Origin: Paraperlucidibaca sp.
Lineage (GTDB): Bacteria > Pseudomonadota > Gammaproteobacteria > Pseudomonadales > Moraxellaceae
Assembly: GCA_018066805.1 (NCBI GenBank)
Contig: JAGPVX010000036.1
Coordinates: 1 to 64,000 of the forward strand
Direction: 5' to 3'
DNA length: 64,000 nucleotides
Each line of letters begins with the position of its first letter. Position 1 is the first letter of the stretch. Both the position numbers and the translations under genes were made by a program. Positions 35,180 through 45,116 of this stretch are shown here, piece after piece. The notes under the pieces are model-generated. The model worked only from the letters and a program-made list of their open reading frames with translations. It did not search any database and was not told where the DNA came from.

Positions 35180-36541
35180 ATGTCTTTTGCTGATCTGGGC
35201 CTGATGCCCGAGCTGCTGCAAGCACTCGAGGCCGTGGGTTACACCACGCCCACGCCAATTCAACGTGACGCTATCCCAGTGGTTTTAGCCGGCCGCGACT
35301 TACTCGCCGCCGCACAAACTGGCACCGGCAAAACTGCCGGCTTCACGCTACCCATGTTGCAATTGCTGAGCTCACGCCATGCCATGCACCCGAGCACACG
35401 CCATCGCCCACGCGCGCTGATTTTGACTCCAACGCGTGAACTTGCCGCGCAAGTCGAAGAAAGCGTTAGCACCTATGGCAAACAGTTATCGCTAAACTCG
35501 ATGGTGATGTTTGGTGGTGTTGGCATGCAGCCGCAGGTCACTAAGCTACGCGGCAAAGTCGATATTCTGGTGGCAACACCTGGCCGTCTACTCGATCACG
35601 TTGGCCAAGGCACCTTGGATCTTGGCGGCATTGAGCTATTCGTTCTTGATGAAGCTGATCGCATGCTCGACATGGGCTTTATTCGCGACATCCGCCGCGT
35701 GCTCGCGATATTGCCCAAGCAGCGCCAAAACTTACTTTTTTCTGCAACCTTTGCCGATGAAATTCGCAACCTCGCCAATAGCTTGCTGAAAGACCCAGCC
35801 ACAGTCGAAGTTACGCCGCGCAATACCACCGTCGAGCGCATCGAACAGACCATTTACCCAGTCGATCGCGAAGCCAAACGTCAGCTCCTTGAGAAGCTCA
35901 TCCTCGATGGTGAATGGTCGCAAGTACTGGTGTTTACGCGCACCAAGCATGGCGCCAACCGCCTTGCCGATCAGCTCGATAAAAACGGCATTGCGGCCAT
36001 GGCCATCCACGGCAATAAAAGCCAGACAGCGCGAGAAAAAGCGCTGCGCGAATTCAAGTCCAATCGCCTGCGCGTGCTAGTCGCCACCGATATTGCCGCA
36101 CGCGGCATCGACATCGACTCCCTGCCTTATGTGGTCAACTATGAGTTGCCGCAAGTGGCGGAAGACTACGTTCACCGCATTGGCCGTACTGGTCGCGCCG
36201 GAGCCGGCGGTGAAGCGGTGTCATTGGTTTGTGTCGATGAGCTGAAGTTGCTCGCAGATATCGAACGCACGATTAAACAGAAGCTTAATCGCGTCATCGT
36301 GCCCGGCTTTGAGCCCGACCCTAACGCCAAGCCTGAGCCACTGCGCAAGGCGCCACCACCCCGTGGTCCTCGCCGCGATAAGCCTGCGCGTGCAGCTGAT
36401 CAAGTTCGTCGCGATCAGCCCAGCCAGCGCCGACGCTCATCGGGCAATGGTCCGGCTGCGGGCGCAGCACCTGCGCCCTCGTCGCGACCAACATCACGCC
36501 CAAGCTCACGGCCTTCGTCAGGCTCTAAGCCTTCGCGATAA
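35180..36541 (+). CDS. rhlE: DEAD-box ATP-dependent RNA helicase, RhlE type
   Basis: 453 residues with the full helicase set: Q motif ([13 protein letters not shown]), Walker [35 protein letters not shown] ([14 protein letters not shown]), SAT ([11 protein letters not shown]), [14 protein letters not shown] and [10 protein letters not shown]. The C-terminal tail from ~375 is basic and rich in Pro/Arg/Ser, ending in short SRPS-type repeats, as in RhlE proteins that act on ribosomes and RNA decay. The gene stands alone. Confidence 0.9.
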   Translation: MSFADLGLMPELLQALEAVGYTTPTPIQRDAIPVVLAGRDLLAAAQTGTGKTAGFTLPMLQLLSSRHAMHPSTRHRPRALILTPTRELAAQVEESVSTYGKQLSLNSMVMFGGVGMQPQVTKLRGKVDILVATPGRLLDHVGQGTLDLGGIELFVLDEADRMLDMGFIRDIRRVLAILPKQRQNLLFSATFADEIRNLANSLLKDPATVEVTPRNTTVERIEQTIYPVDREAKRQLLEKLILDGEWSQVLVFTRTKHGANRLADQLDKNGIAAMAIHGNKSQTAREKALREFKSNRLRVLVATDIAARGIDIDSLPYVVNYELPQVAEDYVHRIGRTGRAGAGGEAVSLVCVDELKLLADIERTIKQKLNRVIVPGFEPDPNAKPEPLRKAPPPRGPRRDKPARAADQVRRDQPSQRRRSSGNGPAAGAAPAPSSRPTSRPSSRPSSGSKPSR

Positions 36542-36563
36542 GCCTTCGCGATAAGCCTTCGCG
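36526..36563 (+). repeat. Three tandem copies of a 13-base unit across the rhlE stop codon
   Basis: The unit TAAGCCTTCGCGA occurs at 36526-36538 and 36539-36551, and with its last base changed at 36552 onward. Each copy begins with TAA; the rhlE stop codon is the TAA at 36539-36541. As 13 is not a multiple of 3, gain or loss of a unit would alter the C-terminal reading frame. Confidence 0.8.
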
Positions 36564-36574
36564 CTTAACAGCCT

Positions 36575-36618
36575 AAAACGACATCAGCGCGCCCTAAAAA
36601 GCGCGCTGATGTCGTTTT
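36575..36618. terminator. Bidirectional terminator between rhlE and the enoyl-CoA hydratase gene
   Basis: Two 18-base arms (36575-36592 and 36601-36618) are perfect inverted repeats with an 8-base loop CCTAAAAA. Each arm carries A4/T4 at its outer end, so both strands give a stem followed by a short T run. It lies exactly between two convergent genes. Confidence 0.9.
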
Positions 36619-36624
36619 AGCCGC

Positions 36625-37500
36625 CTATTTCCACCAAGGATAAATCGCCGGCATCTTGCTGGCACGGCTGGTGTACTGCGGGTCACGCTTCTCTAAAAAC
36701 GACTGCACGCCCTCTTTGCCATCTTCCAGGCTAGTGTAGAACATCGCCAAGGAATCGATGCGATGCGCCTCAATAGGATGCGGCTGCGCGGCGTTGCGAT
36801 ACATCATCTGGCGAGCAAAGGCGACGGCCACTGGCGACTTGTTCTGGCTGAACTTCCGCGCGAGCTCATAGGCCGCTGGCAGCAAATCATCGGGCGCATG
36901 TACCGAGCGCACGAGCCTGCCAGCGAGCACTTGCTCTGCCGTTAAAATATCGCCGCTATAGACCCATTCCAGTGCTTGCTGAATACCAACAATACGCGGC
37001 AAAAACCAGCTCGAGCAGGCTTCAGGCACTACGCCGATTTTGCCAAAGACAAAACCAATACGGGCTTTCTCCGATACCAAACGAATATCCATGGCCAAGG
37101 TCATGGTTGCGCCAATACCAACCGCAGCACCGTTAATGGCACCAATGACCGGTTTCTTGCAGTCGTAAATCGCCAAAGTCACACGACCGCCGGTATCGCG
37201 CACACCATCGAAAATAGCCGGATCATTCAGGCGTGAATGCATATCTTCAACACTGGGCTGTTGTGACTCATCTAAACCAAAGACATTGCCCGGTGCCGTT
37301 AAATCCATGCCAGCACAAAAGGCACGGCCAGCGCCCGTTACCACAATGGCGCGAACCTCATCATCTTCGCTAGCACGACCAAAGGCGTCCACTAACTCAT
37401 TGGCCATGATCACCGTAAAGCTATTGAGCTGATCGGGACGATTAAGCGTCAGCGTGAGGATGTGTTCACTCACGTCATATTTCAGGGTGGTATAGCTCAT
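36625..37500 (-). CDS. Enoyl-CoA hydratase/isomerase family protein
   Basis: 291 residues from the ATG at 37500, with GGAG 6 bases upstream; the TTG at 37512 overlaps that ribosome site and is rejected. Crotonase-fold motifs are AFCAGMDLTAPG (oxyanion-hole segment), IGAINGAAVGIGATMTLAMD and FGKIGVVPEACSSWFLPRIVG. It hydrates or isomerises acyl-CoA double bonds, probably in fatty acid or related breakdown. Monocistronic, convergent with rhlE and divergent from the phosphate transporter gene. Confidence 0.88.
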   Translation of the reverse strand: MSYTTLKYDVSEHILTLTLNRPDQLNSFTVIMANELVDAFGRASEDDEVRAIVVTGAGRAFCAGMDLTAPGNVFGLDESQQPSVEDMHSRLNDPAIFDGVRDTGGRVTLAIYDCKKPVIGAINGAAVGIGATMTLAMDIRLVSEKARIGFVFGKIGVVPEACSSWFLPRIVGIQQALEWVYSGDILTAEQVLAGRLVRSVHAPDDLLPAAYELARKFSQNKSPVAVAFARQMMYRNAAQPHPIEAHRIDSLAMFYTSLEDGKEGVQSFLEKRDPQYTSRASKMPAIYPWWK

Positions 37501-37628
37501 GCAACGCTCCAATGACTAAGTTTTCGATGAACTGCGGTTGTACCTGAGCGAAGCACTTTCGACAACCGCGCAATCCATGTCCACTTTCTGTCATAATTTT
37601 GTCTTATAAATATCACAGAGGTTGGGTC

Positions 37629-39209
37629 ATGGATCTAAAGCATTTAGAAGGCATGGATCGCGCGATGGATAAAAACCGCGGCGATCAAGTCCGGCTCGGC
37701 ATAGGCCTGCTCTTTATTTTAGGCGTGATGTTATACGCCGCCAGCCAAAGCGTTGGCGAAGTTAGCATCATGTTAGTTATGGCCGCGATGGTTGGCGGCT
37801 ATATGGCAATGAACATCGGCGCGAACGATGTCGCCAATAATGTTGGCCCCGCCGTGGGCTCACGCGCACTGACGCTCGGTGGCGCACTTGCGATCGCCGC
37901 TGTCTTCGAGGCCGCTGGCGCTATCATTGCCGGTGGCGAAGTGGTTGGCACCATTCGCAATGGCATTATCGACCCCAACTTAATTCCAGACTCCGACACT
38001 TTTGTTTGGATCATGATGGCCGCACTAATCGCTGGCGCACTCTGGCTAAACATTGCCACGGCTATCGGCGCACCAGTTTCGACTACACACTCTATCGTTG
38101 GCGCTGTTCTCGGCGGCGGCATCGCTGCCTCCGGCTTTGATATTGTGAACTGGTCCACGATGAGCGGCATCGCAGCAAGCTGGATCATCTCACCTGTGCT
38201 CGGCGGTCTCGTCGCTGCGGCGTTTTTGTATTTGATTAAACGCAGCATTACCTACAAGCCCGACATGATGGCGGCAGCTCGGAAAGTGGTGCCGTGGCTA
38301 GTCGCGGCCATGGCCTTGGTGTTCAGCGTCTATATCCTACAAAAAGGCCTGAAACAGATAGTTCACATCTCTCTGATGCAGGCCACATTAATTGGCTTAG
38401 TCATTGCTCTCGGCGTTTTTGTTCTTGTGCGTTGGCGACTAAGGCAGCCTAAGTCGCAGTTCCTCGAAGGCAAGCAAGGCGTAAATAGCTTATTCACCGT
38501 GCCACTGATTTTCGCCGCCGCCCTGCTCAGCTTTGCTCATGGCTCCAATGATGTCGCCAATGCCATCGGCCCATTAGCAGCCATTGTCGATGTCTACACG
38601 GCGCATCCAGGTGAGTTCGGCACCTCGGCGGCTATCCCTTTATGGGTAATGATGATTGGCGCGCTGGGCATCGTGATTGGTCTAGCTTTGTTTGGCCCAA
38701 AAGTCATTCGCACTGTCGGCACCGGCATTACCGAGCTTGATCAAATGCGCGCTTTTTGCATTGCTATGGCGGCAACCATCACGGTGATTATTGCCAGCCA
38801 GCTCGGCTTGCCTGTGAGTTCGACACATATCGCCGTGGGCGGTGTATTTGGTGTGGGCTTTCTGCGCGAATATCTGAAGAAAAACTACGATCGCATGGTT
38901 ATGGAGATTAAAGATCACCACCCAGAAGATGACCAAGCTGCCATCGATGTTTTCTTACAACACTTTAATCACGCCGACATTCATCAAAAAGGGGTGATGC
39001 TGCGTGACCTAAAGGCACTGTCTAAGGCCAATGAAGATCCCGCGCACTTCTCTAAAGGTGAGCGCAAAAATCTGAAAAAGGTCTATCGCAAAGAGTTGGT
39101 GAAACGCTCGCAAATCATGCGCATCGTTTCGGCGTGGATCATCACTGTGCCAGCCACGGCACTGATGGCCAGCCTGATCTTCTTTATGCTGCGCGGCATG
39201 CTTGCTTAA
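37629..39209 (+). CDS. PiT-family inorganic phosphate transporter
   Basis: 526 residues from the ATG at 37629 with AGAGG upstream; the earlier TTG at 37599 is less likely. The two inverted PiT signatures are GANDVANNVGPAVGSRAL and HGSNDVANAIGPLAAI, and the paired PVSTTHSIVG / PVSSTHIAVGGVFG segments are present. The C-terminal third has a charged cytoplasmic loop (MLRDLKALSKANEDPAHF) before a last membrane helix, typical of gammaproteobacterial PiT proteins. It moves phosphate (perhaps metal-phosphate) with H+ or Na+. Confidence 0.92.
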   Translation: MDLKHLEGMDRAMDKNRGDQVRLGIGLLFILGVMLYAASQSVGEVSIMLVMAAMVGGYMAMNIGANDVANNVGPAVGSRALTLGGALAIAAVFEAAGAIIAGGEVVGTIRNGIIDPNLIPDSDTFVWIMMAALIAGALWLNIATAIGAPVSTTHSIVGAVLGGGIAASGFDIVNWSTMSGIAASWIISPVLGGLVAAAFLYLIKRSITYKPDMMAAARKVVPWLVAAMALVFSVYILQKGLKQIVHISLMQATLIGLVIALGVFVLVRWRLRQPKSQFLEGKQGVNSLFTVPLIFAAALLSFAHGSNDVANAIGPLAAIVDVYTAHPGEFGTSAAIPLWVMMIGALGIVIGLALFGPKVIRTVGTGITELDQMRAFCIAMAATITVIIASQLGLPVSSTHIAVGGVFGVGFLREYLKKNYDRMVMEIKDHHPEDDQAAIDVFLQHFNHADIHQKGVMLRDLKALSKANEDPAHFSKGERKNLKKVYRKELVKRSQIMRIVSAWIITVPATALMASLIFFMLRGMLA

Positions 39210-39238
39210 GGCCAAAAGCTACTCTGCAGCCTGAGCAC

Positions 39239-39276
39239 CTTAGCGATGGCACGGCACTTGCTGTGCTTTCGCTAAG
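39239..39276. terminator. Strong hairpin after the phosphate transporter gene
   Basis: CTTAGCGA/TCGCTAAG (outer 8 pairs) and GCACGGCA/TGCTGTGC (inner, with one G-T pair) form a long stem-loop with a two-base internal loop between the stems. No T run follows. It lies 30 bases after the transporter stop and 24 bases before the next start, so it may end transcription or separate expression of the two genes. Confidence 0.5.
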
Positions 39277-39299
39277 ATGTCTGCTTACCGAGGCTCGCT

Positions 39300-42200
39300 G
39301 TGTCCATTATAATTGCACTGCATCATGTATCGGACTACCGATATGACCGTCCTGTACAACTTGGCCCACAGTTAGTGCGTTTGCGCCCGGCACCACATTG
39401 CCGCACGCGCATCCTCTCTTATAGCCTCGGCATCACGCCTGAAGAGCACTTCGTTAACTGGCAGCAAGACCCGCAGGCCAACCATCTTGCGCGCTTGGTC
39501 TTCCCAGAAAAAACCACGCACTTCCGCGTTACCGTTGATCTAACGGCTGAGCTTTCCGTCATCAACCCTTTTGACTTTTTCCTTGCTCCTGAAGCGGAGC
39601 AATGGCCGTTTACACCCAGCGAGGATGAGGCGCTAGAACGTGAGCTCGCACCATATCGACGCGTGAACGCGTTGACGCCATCGCTAACGCACTATCTTGA
39701 TGCGATCCCGAAAACCAAACGCCCGACCATCGACTTTTTAGTCGATATCAACCAGCGCTTATTTAACGATATTGCCTACACCATTCGCCTAGAACCCGGC
39801 GTGCAAACTCCCGATGAAACACTGAGCAAACGCTCTGGCTCCTGCCGCGACACGGCATGGCTCATGGTGCAACTGATGCGCCATCTTGGCGTCGCTGCGC
39901 GCTTTGTCTCGGGCTACTTAATTCAGCTCACACCCGATGTGAAATCAGTCGATGGCCCCAATGGCCCCGAGGTCGACTTCACCGACTTGCATGCATGGTG
40001 CGAAGTCTATTTACCTGGCGCCGGATGGGTTGGCCTAGACCCGACCTCCGGTCTGTTTGCCGGCGAAGGTCATCTACCACTAGCCGCCAGTCCAGAGCCT
40101 ACTTCTGCCGCGCCAATCAGCGGTGTTGTTGATGAGGCCGAGTGCGAGTTCAGCCATGAGATGTCCGTTACTCGCCTCGATGAGCAACCGCGCGTCACTC
40201 AGCCACTCACGGATGCTCAGCGCGAAGCCATGATTGCCCTCGGGACACGCATCGATGTTGACCTGAAAAAACAGGATGTACGCCTAACCATGGGTGGAGA
40301 GCCGACTTTTGTCGCCGCCGACGACCCTGATGGTGCCGAATGGAATACCGATGCCCTCGGCCCAACCAAACGTGCTCGTGCGATCGAGCTTTATAAGCGC
40401 ATGGCCGATCAATACGCCAAAGGCGGCTTACAACACTTCGGCCAAGGCAAATGGTATCCCGGTGAACAATTACCGCGCTGGTCTCTGAACTGCTTTTGGC
40501 GACGTGATGGCAAGCCGCTGTGGAAAAACTCTGCGCTGTTTGCCGATGAGCAAACACCTGGCAATGCCACCAGCGCTGACGCTGAAAGCTTCTTAAAAAA
40601 GCTCAGCCTCGCCCTGCACCTCCCACAAGGCAGTCTGTTTCCCACCTATGAGGACACGCTGTATTACCTTTGGCGCGAGAGAAGCTTGCCAAGCAATGTG
40701 CTACCCAGCGACTCGCGCCTCAAAGACCCGATGGAACGTGCTCGCATGGCGCGCATTTTTGCCGAAGAAGGCCTCGGCGAAATAGTGGGCTATGCCCTAC
40801 CGCTAGCACGCAGCCACAACGGCAAACGCTGGCAAACTGGGCAGTGGTTTTTGCGCGATGAAACCTGCTACTTGCTGCCTGGTGACTCGCCCATGGGCTA
40901 CCGCCTGCCGCTAGAGTCATTGCCATGGGTGAAATCATCAGACTTCCCCTATTTGCATGCGCAAGATCCACAGCAGTCCTACCCTGCGCTATCGCTGACA
41001 TCATCCCTATGTTCACCGCGCATGACGCGTGCCGATGAGCGCGATGCTGAAGCCGAAATGCATGCGGCTAAACCTAGCCTCAACGCCTCCGCCGACGGTA
41101 TCGTGCGCACCAGCCTATGCGCACAAGTCCGCGATGGTCATTTGTATCTATTCCTACCGCCGCTAGCCGAGCTACCTGCGTTCATTGAGCTGATGGCCGC
41201 CATTGAAGCCACTGCAAAAATCCTCAAGCAGCCGGTGATTTTAGAAGGCTATGAGCCGCCAAAAGACCCGCGCCTAGAGCGCTTTTCAGTGACGCCAGAC
41301 CCTGGCGTGATCGAAGTCAATATTCACCCAGCCACAAGTTGGGCGGAGACAGTCGAGCGCACACAATTTCTCTATCAAGCCGCGCATGAGTGCCATTTAA
41401 GTCCTGAAAAATTCATGGTCGATGGCCGCCACACCGGCACCGGCGGTGGCAATCACACCGTGCTTGGTGGTGCCACGCCCGTCGATTCGCCATTTTTGCG
41501 GCGACCAGATTTGCTGCGTAGTTTGGTCAGCTTTTGGCATAACCACCCGTCGCTGTCATATTTGTTTTCAGGACTGTTTATTGGCCCAACCTCACAGGCA
41601 CCACGCATTGATGAGGCGCGCCAAGATGCACTCTATGAACTGGAAACTGCGTTTGCGCAATTTCCACCAGCTGGCGAAAGTTGTCCGCCATGGCTAGTCG
41701 ATCGTCTGCTTCGGCATTTGCTCGTCGATGCCACTGGCAATACGCATCGCGCTGAGTTTTGCATAGACAAACTGTATTCGCCCGATAGCAGCACTGGACG
41801 TCTCGGCCTGCTCGAATTACGCGGCTTTGACATGCCACCACATGTGGACATGTCGTTGGCGCAACAGGTCTTATTGCGCGCACTGGTCGCGCATTTCTGG
41901 CAAACGCCGTATGCGCCTGAGCGACTCGCACGTTGGGGCACGACGCTGCATGATCGCTTCATGTTGCGCCACGAAGTCGAGCAAGACTTCCACGACGTCT
42001 TAAGTATTTTGAAAGATGCCGGCTATGCCGTCTCACCCGACTGGTATCGCGCGCAGTTCAATTTCCGCTTCCCGCACTATGGTGACTTGGACATCAAGGG
42101 CATGCACATGGAGCTAAACCAAGCGCTTGAGCCCTGGCATGTACTCGGCGAAGAAGCTGGCGCCGGTGGCACTGTGCGCTATGTCGACTCTTCGGTAGAG

Positions 42201-42617
42201 CGTGTTGAGGTGAAAATCAGTGGCATGGCGCCCGATCGCTATACCGTCACCTGCAATGGTGTTGCGCTGCCACTCCGGCAAACCGACGTCGCTGGCGAAT
42301 ACATTGCCGCCGTACGTTATCGTGCGTGGCAACCGAGCAACTGCCTACACCCGACCATCGGTGTGCATGCACCACTGACCTTCGACATTATCGACACTTG
42401 GCATGATCGTGCGCTCGGTGGTTGCCAGTATCACGTTATGCATCCGGGCGGACGCAGCTATGAAGGCGCACCAATCAATGCCTATGAGGCTGAAGGTCGG
42501 CGTTTGGCGCGCTTTATGCGCCATGGCCATAGTGGCGGCAAAGTGAGCATCACGACATTGCCGCCACGCCGAGAGCACCCGTTCATGGTAGATTTGCGCC
42601 ACGTTAGGCCGACCTAA
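39300..42617 (+). CDS. Transglutaminase-like protein with DUF2126 domain
   Basis: 1105 residues from the GTG at 39300 with GAGG 6 bases upstream. Residues 1-~290 are a transglutaminase N-terminal plus core domain with the Cys-His-Asp triad: C182 (GSCRDTAWLMVQ), H231 (DLHAWCEVYLPGAGW) and D247 (GLDPTSG). The remaining ~800 residues are DUF2126 (COG4196), with MGGEPTFVA, GTGGGNHTVLGG and RPDLLRSLVSFWHNHPSLSY. No signal peptide, so cytoplasmic. It is first of a three-gene set with an ATP-grasp/alpha-E protein and a second transglutaminase. Such sets are predicted to ligate or process peptides; the substrate is unknown. Confidence 0.88.
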   Translation: MSIIIALHHVSDYRYDRPVQLGPQLVRLRPAPHCRTRILSYSLGITPEEHFVNWQQDPQANHLARLVFPEKTTHFRVTVDLTAELSVINPFDFFLAPEAEQWPFTPSEDEALERELAPYRRVNALTPSLTHYLDAIPKTKRPTIDFLVDINQRLFNDIAYTIRLEPGVQTPDETLSKRSGSCRDTAWLMVQLMRHLGVAARFVSGYLIQLTPDVKSVDGPNGPEVDFTDLHAWCEVYLPGAGWVGLDPTSGLFAGEGHLPLAASPEPTSAAPISGVVDEAECEFSHEMSVTRLDEQPRVTQPLTDAQREAMIALGTRIDVDLKKQDVRLTMGGEPTFVAADDPDGAEWNTDALGPTKRARAIELYKRMADQYAKGGLQHFGQGKWYPGEQLPRWSLNCFWRRDGKPLWKNSALFADEQTPGNATSADAESFLKKLSLALHLPQGSLFPTYEDTLYYLWRERSLPSNVLPSDSRLKDPMERARMARIFAEEGLGEIVGYALPLARSHNGKRWQTGQWFLRDETCYLLPGDSPMGYRLPLESLPWVKSSDFPYLHAQDPQQSYPALSLTSSLCSPRMTRADERDAEAEMHAAKPSLNASADGIVRTSLCAQVRDGHLYLFLPPLAELPAFIELMAAIEATAKILKQPVILEGYEPPKDPRLERFSVTPDPGVIEVNIHPATSWAETVERTQFLYQAAHECHLSPEKFMVDGRHTGTGGGNHTVLGGATPVDSPFLRRPDLLRSLVSFWHNHPSLSYLFSGLFIGPTSQAPRIDEARQDALYELETAFAQFPPAGESCPPWLVDRLLRHLLVDATGNTHRAEFCIDKLYSPDSSTGRLGLLELRGFDMPPHVDMSLAQQVLLRALVAHFWQTPYAPERLARWGTTLHDRFMLRHEVEQDFHDVLSILKDAGYAVSPDWYRAQFNFRFPHYGDLDIKGMHMELNQALEPWHVLGEEAGAGGTVRYVDSSVERVEVKISGMAPDRYTVTCNGVALPLRQTDVAGEYIAAVRYRAWQPSNCLHPTIGVHAPLTFDIIDTWHDRALGGCQYHVMHPGGRSYEGAPINAYEAEGRRLARFMRHGHSGGKVSITTLPPRREHPFMVDLRHVRPT

Positions 42618-42644
42618 CGCCGCATACTTAGCTGATAGGCCACC

Positions 42645-45116
42645 ATGACTTCCTTGCTAAATTCTCTGCGCCCGCAACCCGGTCGTTACCATGAACTGTT
42701 CAGTGCCGACGGTAAGCTGCGCCCGCACTGGCAGCCCATGGCTGACGCACTGGGCAAGCTCAGTCCCGCGCAGATGCAGCAGCGTGATGATCTTGTGACC
42801 CGACGCATCCAAGAAAATGGTGTTACCTACGCGCTCTATGGCGAGAATCAAGAACATAGTTGGCGCGTCGGGGCCGTACCAAACCTTATTCCGCCTGAAG
42901 AGTGGCAGATCATTGCTGACGGCGTTGCTCAGCGCGCGCACCTGCTCAATGCCGTAGCACAAGATATTTACGGCCCACAACATTTGCTCAATGAGGGCTT
43001 GCTGCCACCCGAACTAGTCTTTGGCCACCCCAACTATTTAACCGCCTGCCGTGATGTCAAACCGCCGAAAGGCTGCTATGTCCATGTCTATGCCGCTGAT
43101 CTCGCGCGCGCCGGCGATGGCCAATGGTGGCTAATGGCCGATCGTACGCAAGCGCCTAGCGGTGCTGGGTATGCTTTCGAAAATCGACAGGTAGTCGCGC
43201 GCGCGTTTCCCGAGGCATTTCGCAGCCTTGGTGTGCAATCCTTATCACCATTTTTCGATACGCTACTCGCTACGCTAAAGCGTCAAGCTCCCTGTGACGA
43301 TGAATCACCCTTGGTGGTATTGCTCAGCCCAGGCCGCTATAGCGAAACCTACTTTGAGCATGTCTATCTCGCACGCCATCTCGGCATTCCTCTTGTTGAA
43401 GGTCATGACTTAAGTGTGCGCCAACCCTATGTTTATTTGAAAACATTGACTGGCCTCAAGCGCGTACATGCAATCTATCGCCGCTTAGACGATAGCTACT
43501 GTGACCCTTTAGAGCTTCGCAATGAGTCAGCGCTAGGCGTGCCTGGCCTGCTTGCCGTTGCACGCGCCGGCCATGTGCTCATTGCAAATGCCTTGGGCAG
43601 TGGGGTACTGGAGTCGCAGGGTCTGTTGGGCTTTCTGCCAGCCATTAGCGAGCGTCTGCTGGGCGCACCCTTAAGCTTGCCTTCAGTAGCGACATGGTGG
43701 TGTGGCGAGCCAGCAGTTATGGAAGAAGCACTTGAGCGCATAGATGAGTTGGTGTTTAAACCCGTGTTTAGCTCGCAACGCTTTGATCCCGTCTTTGGTC
43801 GCGACCTGTCTCCTGCTGCACGGAAAGACCTATGCGAGCGCATACGCCAGCGCCCATATGTCTATCTCGCACAAGAACGCATGCAGCTCGCGCAAGCACC
43901 TATGTGGCATCGCGACAGCCAGCGCTTTAATAATCATGCCTGCGGTATGCGCGTGTATGCCGTAGCAACAGAGTCTGGCTATGTAGTGATGCCCGGGGCT
44001 CTCACGCGCGTCGCTGCCAATTCTCACGATGATATGGTGTCGATGCAGCGCGGCGGCACTAGCAAAGATACCTGGGTTTGTTTTAGCGCTAAACCTCGCC
44101 AACACTTGCCTCAAGGTAAGCGCATACACATACGCGACCTGCGCCGTATTGATCCCTACCTGCCCTCACGCATCGCTGAAAATCTGTTTTGGCTTGGACG
44201 CTACGCTGAACGCGCCGACCATCACGCACGGCTCATTCGTTCAACGTTAATTCGTCACATGGAAGCAGATCCAAGCCAAGGCTTAGGGCTGATGCTGGCG
44301 CTACATTATGGCCAGAGCTTAGAGCTGTTTAGCACTGAAGATGAACTTACACAGCAGCTGCTCAGCAGTGTGCATAGCAACGGCAGTCATCCTGATCTGC
44401 TGTCAACACTGCGCGCGCTAGTGCTCGCCAGTAGCCAAGTGCATCGCTACTTATCGCAGGAAAATTGGCAGGCTATTGTTGAGCTTGAGGCCGAGGCGCG
44501 CCAACTCAGCCCTGATGTGCTCGATCCAGCCTCAGCGTTGAATTTTATTGACCGCCTAATGACCACACTATCGGCGCTATCCGGCTTTGCCTTCGATGAC
44601 ATGACGCAAGATGTAAGCTGGCGCTTTCTAATGCTAGGTCGCCGCCTCGAACGGCTACAAGGCCAAGCGCAACTGATCATGACAGTGCTCGATAGCCCCG
44701 CCAATGAGGCCAGCGAAAGCCTTGACTGGCTACTGGAAATGGCCAATAGCCGCATTACTTATCGGCTGCGCTATTTAACTCAGGCGCAATGGCTGCCCGT
44801 GCTCGACCTACTGCTACTTGACCCTAGCAACCCGCATGGCCTTGGCCATCAGATCACCCATTTGCTTAGCATGATGCGCGACTTAGGTAGTCGTGACCTC
44901 CCGCTAATGCAAAGCGCACACGATGATCTGCTTAGCTTGGACTTGTCAGTTATTGAGGGTGAGTTAGGCTTTCCTGATCGACTACAACGCTGCTTAAAAC
45001 GACTCAGCCCCTTGATTGCCGATATTCAAGGCGCCGCTCTTGGCGCTGGCAATGGCATTGCATTACAGTTTTTCGCCCATGTCGATGACGATAGCCAACA
45101 GATGAGCTCAAGCTGA
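42645..45116 (+). CDS. Circularly permuted ATP-grasp protein fused to alpha-E domain
   Basis: 823 residues. The N-terminal ~480 match the circularly permuted ATP-grasp family (DUF404/DUF407 type): DGVAQRAHLLNAVAQDIYG, GQWWLMADRTQAPSGAGYAF and YSETYFEHVYLARHLGIPLV. The C-terminal part from ~500 is the helical alpha-E domain (PSRIAENLFWLGRYAERADH), often a separate gene. ATP-grasp enzymes join a carboxylate to an amine using ATP, so a peptide or amide ligase is expected. Start 27 bases after the DUF2126 gene; its stop overlaps the next start (TGATG). Confidence 0.9.
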   Translation: MTSLLNSLRPQPGRYHELFSADGKLRPHWQPMADALGKLSPAQMQQRDDLVTRRIQENGVTYALYGENQEHSWRVGAVPNLIPPEEWQIIADGVAQRAHLLNAVAQDIYGPQHLLNEGLLPPELVFGHPNYLTACRDVKPPKGCYVHVYAADLARAGDGQWWLMADRTQAPSGAGYAFENRQVVARAFPEAFRSLGVQSLSPFFDTLLATLKRQAPCDDESPLVVLLSPGRYSETYFEHVYLARHLGIPLVEGHDLSVRQPYVYLKTLTGLKRVHAIYRRLDDSYCDPLELRNESALGVPGLLAVARAGHVLIANALGSGVLESQGLLGFLPAISERLLGAPLSLPSVATWWCGEPAVMEEALERIDELVFKPVFSSQRFDPVFGRDLSPAARKDLCERIRQRPYVYLAQERMQLAQAPMWHRDSQRFNNHACGMRVYAVATESGYVVMPGALTRVAANSHDDMVSMQRGGTSKDTWVCFSAKPRQHLPQGKRIHIRDLRRIDPYLPSRIAENLFWLGRYAERADHHARLIRSTLIRHMEADPSQGLGLMLALHYGQSLELFSTEDELTQQLLSSVHSNGSHPDLLSTLRALVLASSQVHRYLSQENWQAIVELEAEARQLSPDVLDPASALNFIDRLMTTLSALSGFAFDDMTQDVSWRFLMLGRRLERLQGQAQLIMTVLDSPANEASESLDWLLEMANSRITYRLRYLTQAQWLPVLDLLLLDPSNPHGLGHQITHLLSMMRDLGSRDLPLMQSAHDDLLSLDLSVIEGELGFPDRLQRCLKRLSPLIADIQGAALGAGNGIALQFFAHVDDDSQQMSSS

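Noticed and set aside
37799..38248. 149-codon antisense frame within the phosphate transporter gene
   Set aside because: Its Ala/Pro/Thr-rich composition mirrors the hydrophobic transporter codons; no start signal or homology.
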